The position numbers were made by a program, and so were the translations under genes. From Podospora bellae-mahoneyi (taxonomy: Eukaryota; Ascomycota; Sordariomycetes; Sordariales; Podosporaceae), in NCBI RefSeq assembly GCF_035222275.1, contig NC_085885.1, positions 372,001 to 436,000 on the forward strand: a stretch of DNA of 64,000 bases. Reading direction: 5' to 3'. Below the pieces are notes generated by a model. That model did not search any database. It worked only from the letters and a program-made list of their open reading frames with translations, and was not told the DNA's origin. Numbering within the stretch: the first letter of the stretch is position 1; the number at the start of each line of letters is the position of its first letter. This document shows positions 45,214-56,628 of the stretch, piece after piece.

Positions 45214-47376
45214 ATGGCGACAATTGCCCTTTCTCGGCCGATTGCACCCCACCGCAACTCATCCAGCATAGGCTCTTTAACATCGACCATCACGCTCGAT
45301 ACATCACAATGCCCGGCCCCCGTGCCGAACAAGCACATCCCCGTGTGTCCCCCCGGCCCCGTCCCGCAACAGGAGCCCACAACCCCACCACCGTCCCCCG
45401 GTAAGGAAGCCGATGCGCTCCACCAGTCCCTCTTATTCCCACCCACAGATTATGTGCGGCTCGACTCGGGTCGTTCATGCCTCTACAAGATCGATGCTGC
45501 CGGAGTGGCAGCGGCTCTGGATTATCTGGCTCGTCAACCGCTGCCCGACCCCTCACAGGTCTTCCCTTGGTTACACGGGCTTCATCCCAACAATCAGATC
45601 CAGCTTGCTTTCTTCATCGCCCGCAAGCGTTCTCTGAGGAAGACGCCTGTTTGTCTGCGTGGCATCACCATCGTCAAAGCCGATGGCGATCTCAACGTCT
45701 CCCGTCTCAAGGGGGCTATCGCGCCTCACGAGTTTCTTCAGCTCGGAAATGCCACGGCCGAGTTTCTTGAGGCAGATCCCCGGGAGGGCTTCTCTGTACG
45801 CAACTTTCAGATTCAAGCTGCCAAGGCAGCCATGACCTCTGATATCATCGTCTATGGCGATGATGAGCTCTCTGTTCGCAAGTTAGGATTCGATATAGCT
45901 GGTGCACAGCAACGATGGCGTGAGAAACAAGAAGCCCATCGGAATCCTATTCCCCATTACAACACATTTGTCTGTGTCAGCCCCTTTGGCGAGTTTGAGG
46001 AACTATATCCCGAGATTGTGGCCGTCAACTCGTCCGGCCAGCTCACGGGTCAAGTTCTCGACTTCTTCCATCAAGAACGGAGGGAGATGTATGAGATGAC
46101 CCGTGCGTCTGAGATATCACACAACGTCTGGCTGGGCCCAACCCCAGATCAGGGGTCTGACGAGGAGCTCTGTTATGACGTTCTGATCGAGTGCAACGAT
46201 CTGGGTCGTCTCAATCCCGGAGCCTTGCAAACCATCGCCGAGGGTACCAATGAACCGGACCAACATCTTTCGGAAGCCACCCAGACCTTCCTGGAGTTTC
46301 CATCTTCGGGCAGTATACTAGCTCCCACCTGGTCGCACGCCGAAGCAGACGGCATCCTCGATACGTGCAAATGGATCTGGCATCTTGCCCACGGCACCCT
46401 CCCTTCTGCCTTCTCAGCCAGTTCCAAGTTCGATCATGAAGATTCCGATGGTGATATCGACATGCTCACCTCTGCCCCATCCACACCCAACAAGCCCAGG
46501 AGAATCCTGATTCACTGCGCAGACGGGTACACCGAGTCAACCATGCTCGGGCTCGCGTATTATTCCTTTGCCACCTTCCTTCCGATCCCGGAAGCCTGGC
46601 TAGCCCTTCACACAACCCAGCAGCGCAACTTCTTCGCCTACCCCTCTGACGTAGCCCTCCTCACCGCCATCGCTCGCCGCCTGTTGCAGGAATCCCCCCT
46701 GTTTACCCTCCAGAACCGTACCTTGAGTGATATCACGAGTCTCATTCGCAACGAACCAAAGTGGTTCGCTGGGTTCGACGGCTCCTTTCCCTCCAGGATC
46801 CTAGATTACATGTACCTAGGAAACCTCGGCCACGCTAACAACCCGGACTTGCTCAAGTCCCTCGGCATCGGTCAGATCCTCTCAGTCGGTGAGCTGGCCA
46901 TGTGGCGTGACGGTGAGCTCGAGCAATGGGGGGAGGAGAACACGTGTGTGGTTCAAGGGGTGCAAGACAACGGAATAGACCCCCTAACAGACGAGTTTGA
47001 ACGGTGTCTAGAGTTTATTGGTAAGTTCCCATTTGGTTGTTTTTTTCCATCGCCAAAAATCAAACTAACCAACCCCGCCACAGAACGAGGACGCCGAAAC
47101 GGCACCGCTACGCTCGTCCACTGCCGCGTGGGCGTCTCCCGCTCGGCAACAATCTGCATCGCGGAGGTTATGAGATCCCTCCGGATGAGCTTCCCTCGGG
47201 CGTACTGCTTCGTCAGGGCGAGGAGGCTCAACGTCATCATCCAGCCTCACCTGCGGTTCGGCTACGAGCTGCTCAAGTGGGAGGAGCAGAACCAAGGGGA
47301 GGGCTTCAAGAGGGAGCTGGAGTGGCCCGAGATTGCGAGAGAGATTGCCTTGATGAATCGACCTTATGCTCGGTAG
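45214..47376 (+). CDS. PPS1: Dual-specificity phosphatase Pps1
   Basis: Exons 45214-47020 and 47084-47376 (donor GTAAGT, 63-nt intron) encode 699 residues. The N-terminal family-specific region includes CPAPVPNKHIPVCPPG and PLPDPSQVFPWLHGLHP. The C-terminal catalytic domain carries HCRVGVSRSAT, a complete HCX5R signature, followed by LNVIIQPHLRFGYELL. An earlier domain (about residues 430-480) contains IHCADGYTES, where the signature arginine is replaced by Glu, so it looks like a pseudophosphatase. Family knowledge: yeast Pps1 acts on Tyr and Ser/Thr and is linked to S phase. ATG codons occur at 45211 and 45214; the second gives MATIALSRP, as in relatives. Confidence 0.9.
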   Translation: MATIALSRPIAPHRNSSSIGSLTSTITLDTSQCPAPVPNKHIPVCPPGPVPQQEPTTPPPSPGKEADALHQSLLFPPTDYVRLDSGRSCLYKIDAAGVAAALDYLARQPLPDPSQVFPWLHGLHPNNQIQLAFFIARKRSLRKTPVCLRGITIVKADGDLNVSRLKGAIAPHEFLQLGNATAEFLEADPREGFSVRNFQIQAAKAAMTSDIIVYGDDELSVRKLGFDIAGAQQRWREKQEAHRNPIPHYNTFVCVSPFGEFEELYPEIVAVNSSGQLTGQVLDFFHQERREMYEMTRASEISHNVWLGPTPDQGSDEELCYDVLIECNDLGRLNPGALQTIAEGTNEPDQHLSEATQTFLEFPSSGSILAPTWSHAEADGILDTCKWIWHLAHGTLPSAFSASSKFDHEDSDGDIDMLTSAPSTPNKPRRILIHCADGYTESTMLGLAYYSFATFLPIPEAWLALHTTQQRNFFAYPSDVALLTAIARRLLQESPLFTLQNRTLSDITSLIRNEPKWFAGFDGSFPSRILDYMYLGNLGHANNPDLLKSLGIGQILSVGELAMWRDGELEQWGEENTCVVQGVQDNGIDPLTDEFERCLEFIGKFPFGCFFPSPKIKLTNPATERGRRNGTATLVHCRVGVSRSATICIAEVMRSLRMSFPRAYCFVRARRLNVIIQPHLRFGYELLKWEEQNQGEGFKRELEWPEIAREIALMNRPYAR

Positions 47377-48411
47377 AAAAACACAAGAAGGAACACCCGA
47401 GCACAATTCTCCCGCCTGGTTTGCGGGAGTGGTGGTGAATCCATATGATGGGAACGGTTTGGATATTTGAACTTAAAATTGGAGAGAGGGAAAAGTAAAC
47501 CCCCCCAAAAATGGGGGAAAAGGTGATCACCGGAGGAGGAGACGATACCCTGGGTTTTTTTTGGTTTGGAAGTCGAGGCTGGGGACAACCTCTTGAATTG
47601 TGCAAATGTGTCGATTAAGTTTGGGTGTAGGTGTTTCTGGGTACGTTGTTGGATTATGTCTCGGGTTCTGTCTTTGGGTTCGGCTGGACACGATCTATTG
47701 TGCTATATTTCTTTCGGTGCCTTGGTTGATTTCGGAGCGTTTCTGGTATGGACTGAGGCTTTTCTCAGAGGCTTTGCTCACAGGCAACGTTAGTTCACGG
47801 ACGGGTGGACTCGACGTCGGTTATTTTTTGCCATTCTTGTGCAAGTTATCTTTACTTTTTGGGTTCTCTCATGACGACTGGATGCAACACGACAACGGCA
47901 ACAGCAACACACGATGACGGCTTTTTTTTTCTAGTTCTGCAGCCTTTTGTTATGAATATTGCAATCTCGTTTGGGCAACAGGCAAGAAAGCAGAGCGTTT
48001 GAGTTTGCAAATTGGAAATGATTTGCTTTGGACCATGTAGGATTGAATAGGGTACCCGACATGAAATCTGGCCTCGGGCAGACGTGTTGTTTCCAGATGA
48101 CATATTTATTCTGCTTATCAATGTTTATTCAGCTCAGACTTTAATATCTTGCCTTCATCCTGTGGCAACACCCTCCACTGGTCAAGAGGGCAAATCTTGC
48201 CCGGTTGAATGATGCCTCTTAGGCCTCTCTCTATCCCTCCTGTTGGCCGTCGCTGAACGGCTTCATAGAGACGGACATGGGTATTCAAAAGAAGTTCAGG
48301 GAGTTTATGGAGGCAAGCATTAAAGAGGTTCGATTACGCTATTCAGATATCCATAAACTCCAAACGCTATGCACATGTTCCCAGTCAAGTTACTCAAACC
48401 ACTCAGCAAAA
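47377..48411. other. Intergenic between convergent units
   Basis: T-rich sequence following PPS1, likely its 3' UTR, and the 3' side of the ATG18 downstream unit. Open frames of about 100 codons on the plus strand are hydrophobic products of T-rich DNA with no family features. Confidence 0.45.
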
Positions 48412-48485
48412 TTACCAGTCACGACCTGAAATAAAATCACGCTCACCACCCAGTTCCCCCTTCTTTGTCTTGACCGGCGCCTCGA

Positions 48486-49163
48486 TCAACTTGCCATCTG
48501 AGCTAAATGCTTTATCTTCACTTCGTCTTCGGCAATGTACCAATCGTCATCTTTATTCCCTTTATCCCCCGTGCGCCGTGCTCTTGGTAAGACCTCTCTT
48601 GCACGGCCTTTTCCTTTTCCCTCTCCTTCATCTCCACTGCTACCACTAGTACCACCAAAAAAGTCCTCTTCAACTTGAAGAGGCTCTTCGTCTTCGTCGG
48701 GGCGGGGATTCGTCGAGCCAAGAGGCATCCCAGGAAGTGAAGGATCACCTGGTGCCAACGGTGTTTCCAAAGCCTGCATGAGCTTTGCAATGTGATCCTT
48801 CACCATATAACCTGTAACATCCTTGCCAGAATTGTTCAACGCCGGAACTACGAGTTCCTTGTCCTCCGAGGTGTTTATTACATAATCATGTTGGGGATCG
48901 TAATCGGGATACAAAAATCCCATAACATCATCGCTGGGCCCTCCTTTTCTCTGCAAGCCCGCCGCCTTCTTCACTGCCCTTTCCACCGTCTCTTTTACAC
49001 CCTTGACCGTAACATCTGGCATCATGTCGGCTAAACTGTGTGCAGCGCCCGTCATACTCTCTGGGACCACTCTTTCCAGAGTTTTCTTCAGCTTTGCCTT
49101 CCGTCTCACCTTTTCGAATGACTCGTGCTTGCCGGCAATGGCCTCGGTGTTCTCGGTAACTTC
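48486..49163 (-). CDS. Open reading frame continuing in frame after the ATG18 stop
   Basis: Directly after the ATG18 TAG (49164-49166) the same frame stays open for 225 codons plus stop. The product is charged: EVTENTEAIAGKHESFEK, then basic RRKAKLKKTLERVVPESM, then GFLYPDYDPQHDYVIN, ending in Glu/Asp/Lys/Gly-rich sequence. Its first ATG is at 49055, after 36 open codons, so it is either an extension of Atg18 or a gene whose start is elsewhere. I recognise no domain. Near the end another frame becomes sensible (SSDGKLIEAPVKTKKGELGG, stop at 48412), so the 3' structure may include a very short intron. Composition is coding-like but less GC-rich at third positions than neighbouring genes. Confidence 0.5.
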   Translation of the reverse strand, partial: EVTENTEAIAGKHESFEKVRRKAKLKKTLERVVPESMTGAAHSLADMMPDVTVKGVKETVERAVKKAAGLQRKGGPSDDVMGFLYPDYDPQHDYVINTSEDKELVVPALNNSGKDVTGYMVKDHIAKLMQALETPLAPGDPSLPGMPLGSTNPRPDEDEEPLQVEEDFFGGTSGSSGDEGEGKGKGRAREVLPRARRTGDKGNKDDDWYIAEDEVKIKHLAQMAS

Positions 49164-50562
49164 CTATGCGTTATATGAGGCGTCCAGCTTATCATCCGCC
49201 TCGACAACACTATTTGGAAAGTTAGAGGTCAGTGGGATGTGATTGAAGAGGAAAAACATACGAGAACTGCTTCACCAAGTACCCCTCCCCTCCCTTTTCC
49301 AGGTCAATGTTGTACACATAGAAGATACCATCGCTTGTCACTACCATGACCTGAGGCGAACTGCTACTCATGGCCACAACACTGCGGATGGGTCCGCCCC
49401 CGCCAGCTGGTGCTCCTTGCAGTACCGTGCTGGTTGGTTTAGGAATCTTGATGCTTGCGAAATCACGCTCGGGTTCGAACATCTCAGACACAGCGGCTGG
49501 TAGATAAGCCCCCACTGCTCCGACCACGCCACGCCCGACAATTTGAGATGACCGTCTGATCATATTGCCAAACATGCCGCTGTTCCGCAGAGCTTTGCTT
49601 CCTTCGCTGCTGGGCTGGCTCGCGGTACTGCCATACTCTTCCGCCCCACTGCTTCGCCGAGAGTCGTCGTCGCTGTTGGGAACATAGTCGGCACTGTTAA
49701 TACTGGCAGACCGGGCAAAGCGGTTACGCCTAGGTGATGTTGCTTCGGCGTCTTCTTGAGAATTGTTGGTCAATTTGTAGATGTGGACAGTGTTGGAGAC
49801 GGACGAAACACAGAGGATGGTTGAGCTGAGGTTGAAAGACATGCTGTATATGGTCGAAGGAGTGGTACCCCTCCGAAACTGATACAGCCTCTGACCACTG
49901 GGAATCGCAAACACGCGGATAATGGTGCTCTTTTCTGACGCCGTCGCAAGGAGAGTGCCGTCGTTATTCAGCGCGATGCAGCACAGTGGCGACCGGTGAG
50001 CCTCGATTAGATTGATAGAGACCTGCTTCACCGTATCATATATGAGTACCTCGCCGCTGGTAGTCGGAACATAACTGGACAGGGGGGGGGCATGCGATGG
50101 CCGTCTCTCGCCTGTGTCGTCTCGCTGTTTGGGAAGCGGATAGGCTATGTAGCATCTCTCAGACGAGGGAGACAGGGCGCAAATAGCGTTTGGATTCGGC
50201 GAGGTGTTTATTGTTTGCAAAAGTGTCATGTTGGAAATGTCGTAAAGATAGATCTCCTCTTCCAACACCACGGCCAGCCGTTTTCGATTTAGCCGCACGG
50301 CAAGGATGGCGTTGGGGAAGGTGAGTTCGCAAATGACCGAGGCCCGCTTAGTGTTCTGGATCACCAAATGGCGGGGTGAAAGAACCAGAGCAACGAGCGA
50401 GGTCGAGAAGAGCATCTCGATTATGGAGACATTCCCGTCATCGCTGTTGAAGATCTTGGAAAAGGGGTCTGTATGGTAGATGCGGAAGCCCTTGGAGGTA
50501 CCGACAGCCAGACAGCTGTGGTCCTGGTTGAACGTGACGAAGTTCAGGGCGCCGCCCGACAT
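49164..50562 (-). CDS. ATG18: Autophagy PROPPIN Atg18 (WIPI homologue)
   Basis: Exons 50562-49262 and 49209-49164 (donor GTATGT, acceptor AAATAG) encode 448 residues, normal for the family. Beta-propeller repeats are evident: [52 protein letters not shown]. The lipid-binding signature is QFRRGT. The C-terminus reads [19 protein letters not shown] and ends SYNA at TAG. A loop between blades is long and Ser-rich. Family knowledge: Atg18 binds PI3P and PI(3,5)P2 and works with Atg2 in autophagosome formation and vacuole homeostasis. The frame continues open after the TAG (separate entry). The start ATG follows a GC-rich leader and gives MSGGALNFV. Confidence 0.93.
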
Positions 50563-51266
50563 GATGGGCGAGCGGTGTTCAACGGGGGACTTGGGGTCTC
50601 GAGAAAGGGGGTTGCGGTGGACGTTGGTTGGAGCTGTTGTGTGCTAGCGAATGCCGATAGTGTACTCGTATGGCTACGTAGCTAAGAGACTCAGTTAATA
50701 TGGCCAGTGTGTTCTAAGCATGTTGAGAGCAGAGGTGAAAAGAAGGCGTGGTTCGAAGCTTGTTGGACAAACGTCTGGCCTGGTCCGATGTGGGAGTGGC
50801 AGGGGAGCTGCTGCCTTTGGCTTTCCCATGGCTGCGATAAGATGAAGGAGCTCGGGCCAGCCGATCGTCATTGCGGGGCAGTGGGGCCATGCTTGCCTTC
50901 CATTCAGCCCCCTGTGCTTGCTTTTTTGGGCATCTGCCACTGTCTGCCCGCCCAGGTTTGGGAAGGTGATCAGCTGTCCCTTGGGAAGCCGCAGAGAACG
51001 AGCCAGCCATCAAGGTTCCTGCCCCCAACACACAAGTAGATACGATCATGACCATCAGCATTTACCAACTTTCTCGGATATATATACATTAACTAGAACC
51101 CCAAATTGTCCTCCTTGCACTCAATAAAAACCAAAACCAAAACGGCAGGCGTGTAAATGGGTATGTGCCTTGCTTGCTATGCATGAGAAGTATACGTGAT
51201 CTGGTCTGCCCCACGAATCACCCAACCCAATACTCCCCATCACCACCCAAACCCCCCTCTCCTCGT
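50563..51266. other. Intergenic between two minus-strand genes
   Basis: About 700 bp that should contain the ATG18 promoter and the AP-2 alpha 3' UTR. No gene recognised. Confidence 0.5.
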
Positions 51267-54200
51267 TCAACGAACCATTATATTCCTAAATGAATCTGAG
51301 ATGTCACTCACGGTTTGCGGTGGCCCGTGTCTCTCCTGCACCGTTGACAGGCCCTGCGCAAGCCTGCCCTCCATAAGCTTCAGAATCACAGGCGGTACGC
51401 TGTCATCAGTAGCCCTGATCGTAAGGCGAATCATCTGTCGTGTATCTGTTAGCACCGTGTTCCAGCCCTTGGTGGATGTATCAGGCCGAGACAAGAGAAA
51501 ACATACCTGTGTTCCGTAGTTGGGCTCCAGTCTGAGCAGGCAGCCAATCTTCCCACCCTCGCTCGTGTGCACAACGCTGGCACCCACAAAATTCTTGGTA
51601 TTAGGGTCGACATTGTTCAGCACCCCCCACCTGAAACCCTTGATGACATCTCGAATGAAGCCGTCGGTAAGTTCCCTTTGCTGGTCCTTGGCAGCAGTTG
51701 TCAACCCAAACACCTGTTGTGCCTCACGAGGGGCCCCGCCGATTTGCTTCCACCTCTTGAAGAAATCCTCAGCAGTCAGTTCGGCAGGATCCATGAACTT
51801 GTGGAGAGTGACAGGAAGCTTGAGGGTAAGAGCCTGCAACGCACCGGCCAGGTAGCTGATCCGGATTGTTGGGCTCTTTTCGAAAACCTTCTTAGCTTCA
51901 AACATAATGACCTGCTGGGCCTGAGCACCCCGTGCAATCGTCGTGTCGGGAAGGCCCTTGACGTCCCATGTCAGATTGGTCTTTTCTGACGTGTCCAAAT
52001 CAAGCGTCGTGGTGAACGATCCAACAAGAGCCGGAGTCTTGTTTGTAAAGTACAAAATCAGGCAAGCCATCTGACCGCGGTACTCGGACCGCACGCCAAC
52101 CTGGAGCTGGCCATCCTCGTAAAGAACGCCATCTGGTTTGAGAAGAAGCCGGTTGAAGCCCTTCTCCCAGTTGGGTGACAAGTGAGCGGCACTGGCGAGA
52201 TTGGGTATTGACTTTGCCTCTGCCGGGCCAATATTGTTCATGTCAAGACCTAAGAGATCGCCGGCCGCACCCCCGTTTAGCTTGGTACCGGCATTGGTGA
52301 ACGTCCTTCTAAGACTTCCATTCTTGGCCAGCGTGAGCTCAGCAGCGTCCGAGTTGGCGTCCTTTCCTCCCACGATCCACGTCCTCTTATCGCTTGTGTT
52401 CGCATGCTTCCGGTGTAGCCTGGAAAGCAAGGCCGACTCGCGCTCTGGGAACGGTGGCATCTCATCACAAACAGTGCGGAGAAGATCGTCGGTCGCCATA
52501 CTTGCCAGTGTCAAATATTCGCAAGCTCTTTGCTGCAGTTCAGGGTCAAGCGTGTGGCTGTAGACGTTGAAGACGTTGACGAGCTGTGGCTTGATCTCGG
52601 GGAACAGATTCACGTATTTTACAAAACACGACAGAATCATGCCACGAGTCCCTGGTGCGCAGGCGGGGAGCTTGCTCTGCAATGCAATAAACTGCTCGAT
52701 CGGACTGCAGCCCTTCTCTTCAGCAATCAAATGACCAAACTCTCCGAGGATGTAGGCCCCAATCTTGACCAATGTCTCGTGACAGTGATCTTGTTTGCAG
52801 TATTGAAGAATGTTTTGGGCAGCATATACTTGCAGCTCCTCGTTGTTGGTGATAATTTGGATGACACGCTGCCATACCTCATCACTGACATGATCTCCTG
52901 CCATGGCGATAAGACGCAGGGAGATGTCTACATACCACTGGACATCGGTGGCATACTTTTCCGTCAAAATGGCGATTTTTAGCACCATCTCTTCTCGAAT
53001 TGCAAAATCGGCGTTTTGAAGGTAGTGAAGAAGCTCGCCCACGATTGGTCGTGCATTTGTGTGATCGCACATGCTATACAGGAGATCAAGGCCCTTTCGT
53101 CGAACGCTGATGTCTCTGTCCTTGAGCGATCCCAAAATCACCTCCTGGTGTTGCTTGATGGGACCAAGTGTGGTATCAGATCGAGCGGCCAAGTGCGTCA
53201 TAGCCTCAAGACCTAGATACCGAACATTTGTCTCCCTCGACTGGATAAATCGCCCCAGTCTCTGAGATATCTGCTTCATGAGAGCGTGTTCAGTATCGAG
53301 GTGGATGATGAGGTTGATGGCTTCGAAGAGAACAGCATTTTGCGCATTGTTTTGCTGTACATTTTTGTTTGTTTCCAAGGCGAGGTCCAATATCCTTTGA
53401 AGGGACTGCCGGATCATCTCCCGAACGTGACTGTCCTCGGAAGGTGGGAAATACTGCAGGAGTCGCAAGAGCTTGATCTGGAGCCAGGGACAAGGCACCT
53501 TGTAGTACAGATAGTCTGAGGCGTACTCCCCGTCGATAAGGATCCGTTTCAGGCGGGCAGCGGCCTTGGCATATGCGCCCTTGTACTGCTCGAGGTCGTC
53601 CTGGGCCAAAGCCATGACCAGTGAGGTAACGGATAATGCCACGCCAAAATCCGGGTCATCCATAAGATGTATTATCCTCTCTGCCCATTGAGGCTGGACG
53701 ATGCCAGGATTTTTTCGGTACAAGCGGAGCAGGGTAAGCGCCGCCTTCTTTTTGACAAAAGATTTCGAGGTGCTACGTACATGTTAGCGAGATAATAACG
53801 AGACGTAGATGTGCGCAGGAGTACAACCCCCTGCCTGATACGTACGGTGAGATCAGTAACCTGTGTACCTCTCCGCTAAGGGCCTCGCCCATCTCCCGAC
53901 CACCCACGTTTGCAATGGCGTGCAGTGCAAGGCAGTTGAACAGTTCGTTGTGGTCCATCAGATCTTTCCGAATACTGTTCACCACCAGGTGTAATAGCTC
54001 GTGCTGCTCGTGCAAGAACAAGGTCATTGCCAAATACCCAATCTGCTTCTCCGAGTACTTTGTTGCCGAGATGAGATTGACTGCCTCGAGGTGTCCAAAA
54101 TCGACGTTCCAGCCCAGAATGTAGATGTACAGAAGCTTGCAAACATATTTCTTTTTGTGATACCCGCTCAGATTACCATCTGCCAGCCATGTCAGTGTGG

Positions 54201-54406
54201 GCTTATAGAATACATGTGATCGGAAAGAGGGGTCGCAAACCTTTGAACTTTTGCCTGATATTGGCCAGTTCCTTGTTGATTCTCTTCTCTTCCAATTCTC
54301 GAGCACGCGCATTGCGCAAGTCGGCAATGAACTGCACTAGTCCTCGCATATTGGCATTGCTGCTGCTGGATCGGCCCAGAAAGCCCGTGGGGCCTGAAGA
54401 CGCCAT
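51267..54406 (-). CDS. APL3: AP-2 clathrin adaptor subunit alpha
   Basis: Four exons (54406-54241, 54179-53846, 53772-51507, 51434-51267) encode 977 residues, typical for alpha-adaptin. The start reads [18 protein letters not shown], then [20 protein letters not shown], the adaptin signature. HEAT-like helical repeats form the trunk ([34 protein letters not shown]). A hinge follows [11 protein letters not shown]. The ear contains [18 protein letters not shown] and the alpha-specific platform [19 protein letters not shown], ending EPNYGTQ joined to [15 protein letters not shown]. Family knowledge: AP-2 selects cargo and binds PI(4,5)P2 during endocytosis and polarised growth. The last intron is 72 nt and has no stop in frame. 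Confidence 0.96.
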
Positions 54407-55792
54407 TTTGTGATATCCTCAACTCTGTTCTGCTCTTGTATGATGCAAGCTAAGCTGGGCGTAATGTCTGCAACAAAATGCAGTGTAGTGTGGTAATGCC
54501 GTCAAGGCCTGGTAATCCTCCCAGCTTTCAATATTCCCGTCACGCGACTAGTCTAGACGAAGGGCTCAAGTATAAGCGAAATCGACAGAGAAAGTCGAGG
54601 GTTCGGAGGCTGGATTTCAAAGATAGCGGAGCAGGGAAGCAGCAACAGTGTGGTTTCTGGCTGGTCGAGTTCGAACGCGCTTCGAATCGATCGAAAGCTA
54701 ATGGGAATCGGCCGGCTGCATCTCAGAGCCCCAAATGCCCAAGGCTAGGTGTACGAGAACTGATACGTGTGGTGTTGACAACGATATCGTGTATATCGTT
54801 AAAATTCCGATGGTCGACGATGCTGGCGACAGTGGCTGGCTCACAATGCGTCGCCTCAAGGTAGTCGTCGGGATGCAATCGGGTCGGCTCAGGGGGGTTG
54901 CTGTGGAATTGGAGGGTCTGGAAAAAGATGGAGCATTGTCGCATTGGCGTAGCTGCTCTGATCCCTGTCCATGCTCGAACGCGAGATGTGGACGGCGCGC
55001 TCAAGACTGGGTCGATGGCCAAGTGTACAGTCAGGTGATACAGCACGTGAGCAAACCAACACAGACCAATTCACTTCCCCAGATGAGGTGAAACTGTCCC
55101 AGACGGACAGATTTGTCAACGAACTGGGCATCGTTGTACACTCCTTTCATCTGGTCCTTATTCTTACATTTCTACATTACTTATCTTCCCCGCGCATAGG
55201 TCCGCTCGGTCGAGGCTCAATAAGACCGCAATGGCACAAACTTGATACCTGGTACCCTCGAGCCTGGCTCAGTGTCTAGAGAGAGAGAGTAAAACGACCG
55301 CCACCAAGGGATCATATTACGAATCAATAGTATCTTTTGCACTCTCTACTACAAGTCCACAGTCTACCTACTGTTCCGTTCGGCATTGCCATCATAAATG
55401 ATAAAGCTGACCTGACAGGTCCTCATCATGCGCGCTGGCGCGGCTGAGGGCGCTTAATCGAAACCACTACTGCACACTATGCTTGTTAGTTAGAAGACGC
55501 GAGTCTCTAATCTGGCATGGTCCAACCGACAATGCAGGAGAGAGGCACAGTTGCGGCGGTAATGCTACCTACCCAACCACATCTCAGGACCCGATGCTGA
55601 TTGGCCTGTTCGGTTCTTTTCTTGATTGATCATGCCAAAAATCATCTTGCTAAAGGTCCACAGCGGCCGCGTCGGGATAGAAGATAGCACAAGTTCCTTC
55701 AGGCTTTTTATCCTTTCCTTCCCTTCTCCACCGATCCTCCTTCCTTTCTCTCCGTAGATTACAAGTTGGGGCTTCACCAGTCACTCGCCATC
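54407..55792. promoter_or_regulatory. Divergent intergenic region, AP-2 alpha / WSC gene
   Basis: About 1.4 kb between outward-facing starts. Contains a short GA repeat near 55279-55290 and pyrimidine-rich sequence before 55793. No supportable gene. Confidence 0.45.
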
Positions 55793-56628
55793 ATGGAGCA
55801 GGATCCTAGAAGTGTCAGTACCGTTGCCATATATTACCAACTCGACAGTGCCTACCTAACACCACCTTGCAGTATCCCGTAGCTATTCTTCCAGGGGGGG
55901 ATGCTCCTGAGGTCCACCAACACCAAACCCAAGCATATTTCAAGTCATACGAACAGCAGCAGCCATACTACCAAAATCAGTACCCGCAGTCCCACACCAT
56001 TCTCGGCGCTGAGGACCCCGTCGAGCCCAAGGAAAAGAGGATATGCGGTGTTCGACTGAGCATTCTCTTCTTCGTCACCACGGGACTACTGTTCCTTGTC
56101 ATTGTGGCGCTAGCTTTGGTTGGAGGTTTACTTGGAAGCAAGATCTCCTCGCTCGAGACATCGTACCCAGCACTCGCCAGTAATGTCGCCGCGATAGCCG
56201 GAGGGAGCACAAGTGGCGGGAACGACCAGATTGCACCCATCGACGACAATACCAACACCGGTACCGAAACACCGCCGCCATCACAAACAAGCAGTGCGCC
56301 GGTATCTTTCTCGACCAATGTCGTTGTTGATGGCTACCGCTATGTTGGCTGCTATTACGACGATACCCAGCGCCTGCTGATTGACCAGCCGGCAAAGGGG
56401 AACAGCTCCATGACGAACCTTATGTGCTCTCGCATCTGCGCGGGCTTCAAATACTTCGGCACTGAGATTGGCATCGATTGCTACTGTGGCAACAGAATAG
56501 AGGAGCGCACTCCTAGTGCCAAAGCAAACGAGTGGGATTGCAGCGTCAAGTGCCCAGGCAACAATAGGGGGAGGAAAGAAGTGTGTGGTGGCGATTGGTC
56601 GATTAGTATCTGGGAAAAGACAGGCTAG
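55793..56628 (+). CDS. WSC-domain single-pass membrane protein
   Basis: A tiny first exon (55793-55813, MEQDPRS) is joined through a GTCAGT donor and TTGCAG acceptor to 55873-56628, giving 258 residues. A Gln/Tyr-rich cytosolic N-terminus is followed by one membrane segment (SILFFVTTGLLFLVIVALAL) and a Ser/Thr/Pro stalk. The C-terminal WSC domain has regularly spaced cysteines (YVGCYYD, LMCSRIC, DCYCGNRI, CSVKCPG, VCGG). The order suggests a type II protein with the WSC domain outside the cell, as in cell-wall sensors, but it lacks a signal peptide and long cytosolic tail. WSC domains bind carbohydrate. Function is not known. Confidence 0.85.

Noticed and set aside
49150-49265. Splicing the ATG18 intron directly to the later acceptor at the TAG
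   Set aside because: The GTATGT donor leaves two bases of a codon, so joining to GAAGTT gives a frame with an early stop; no good alternative donor in the right phase was found.
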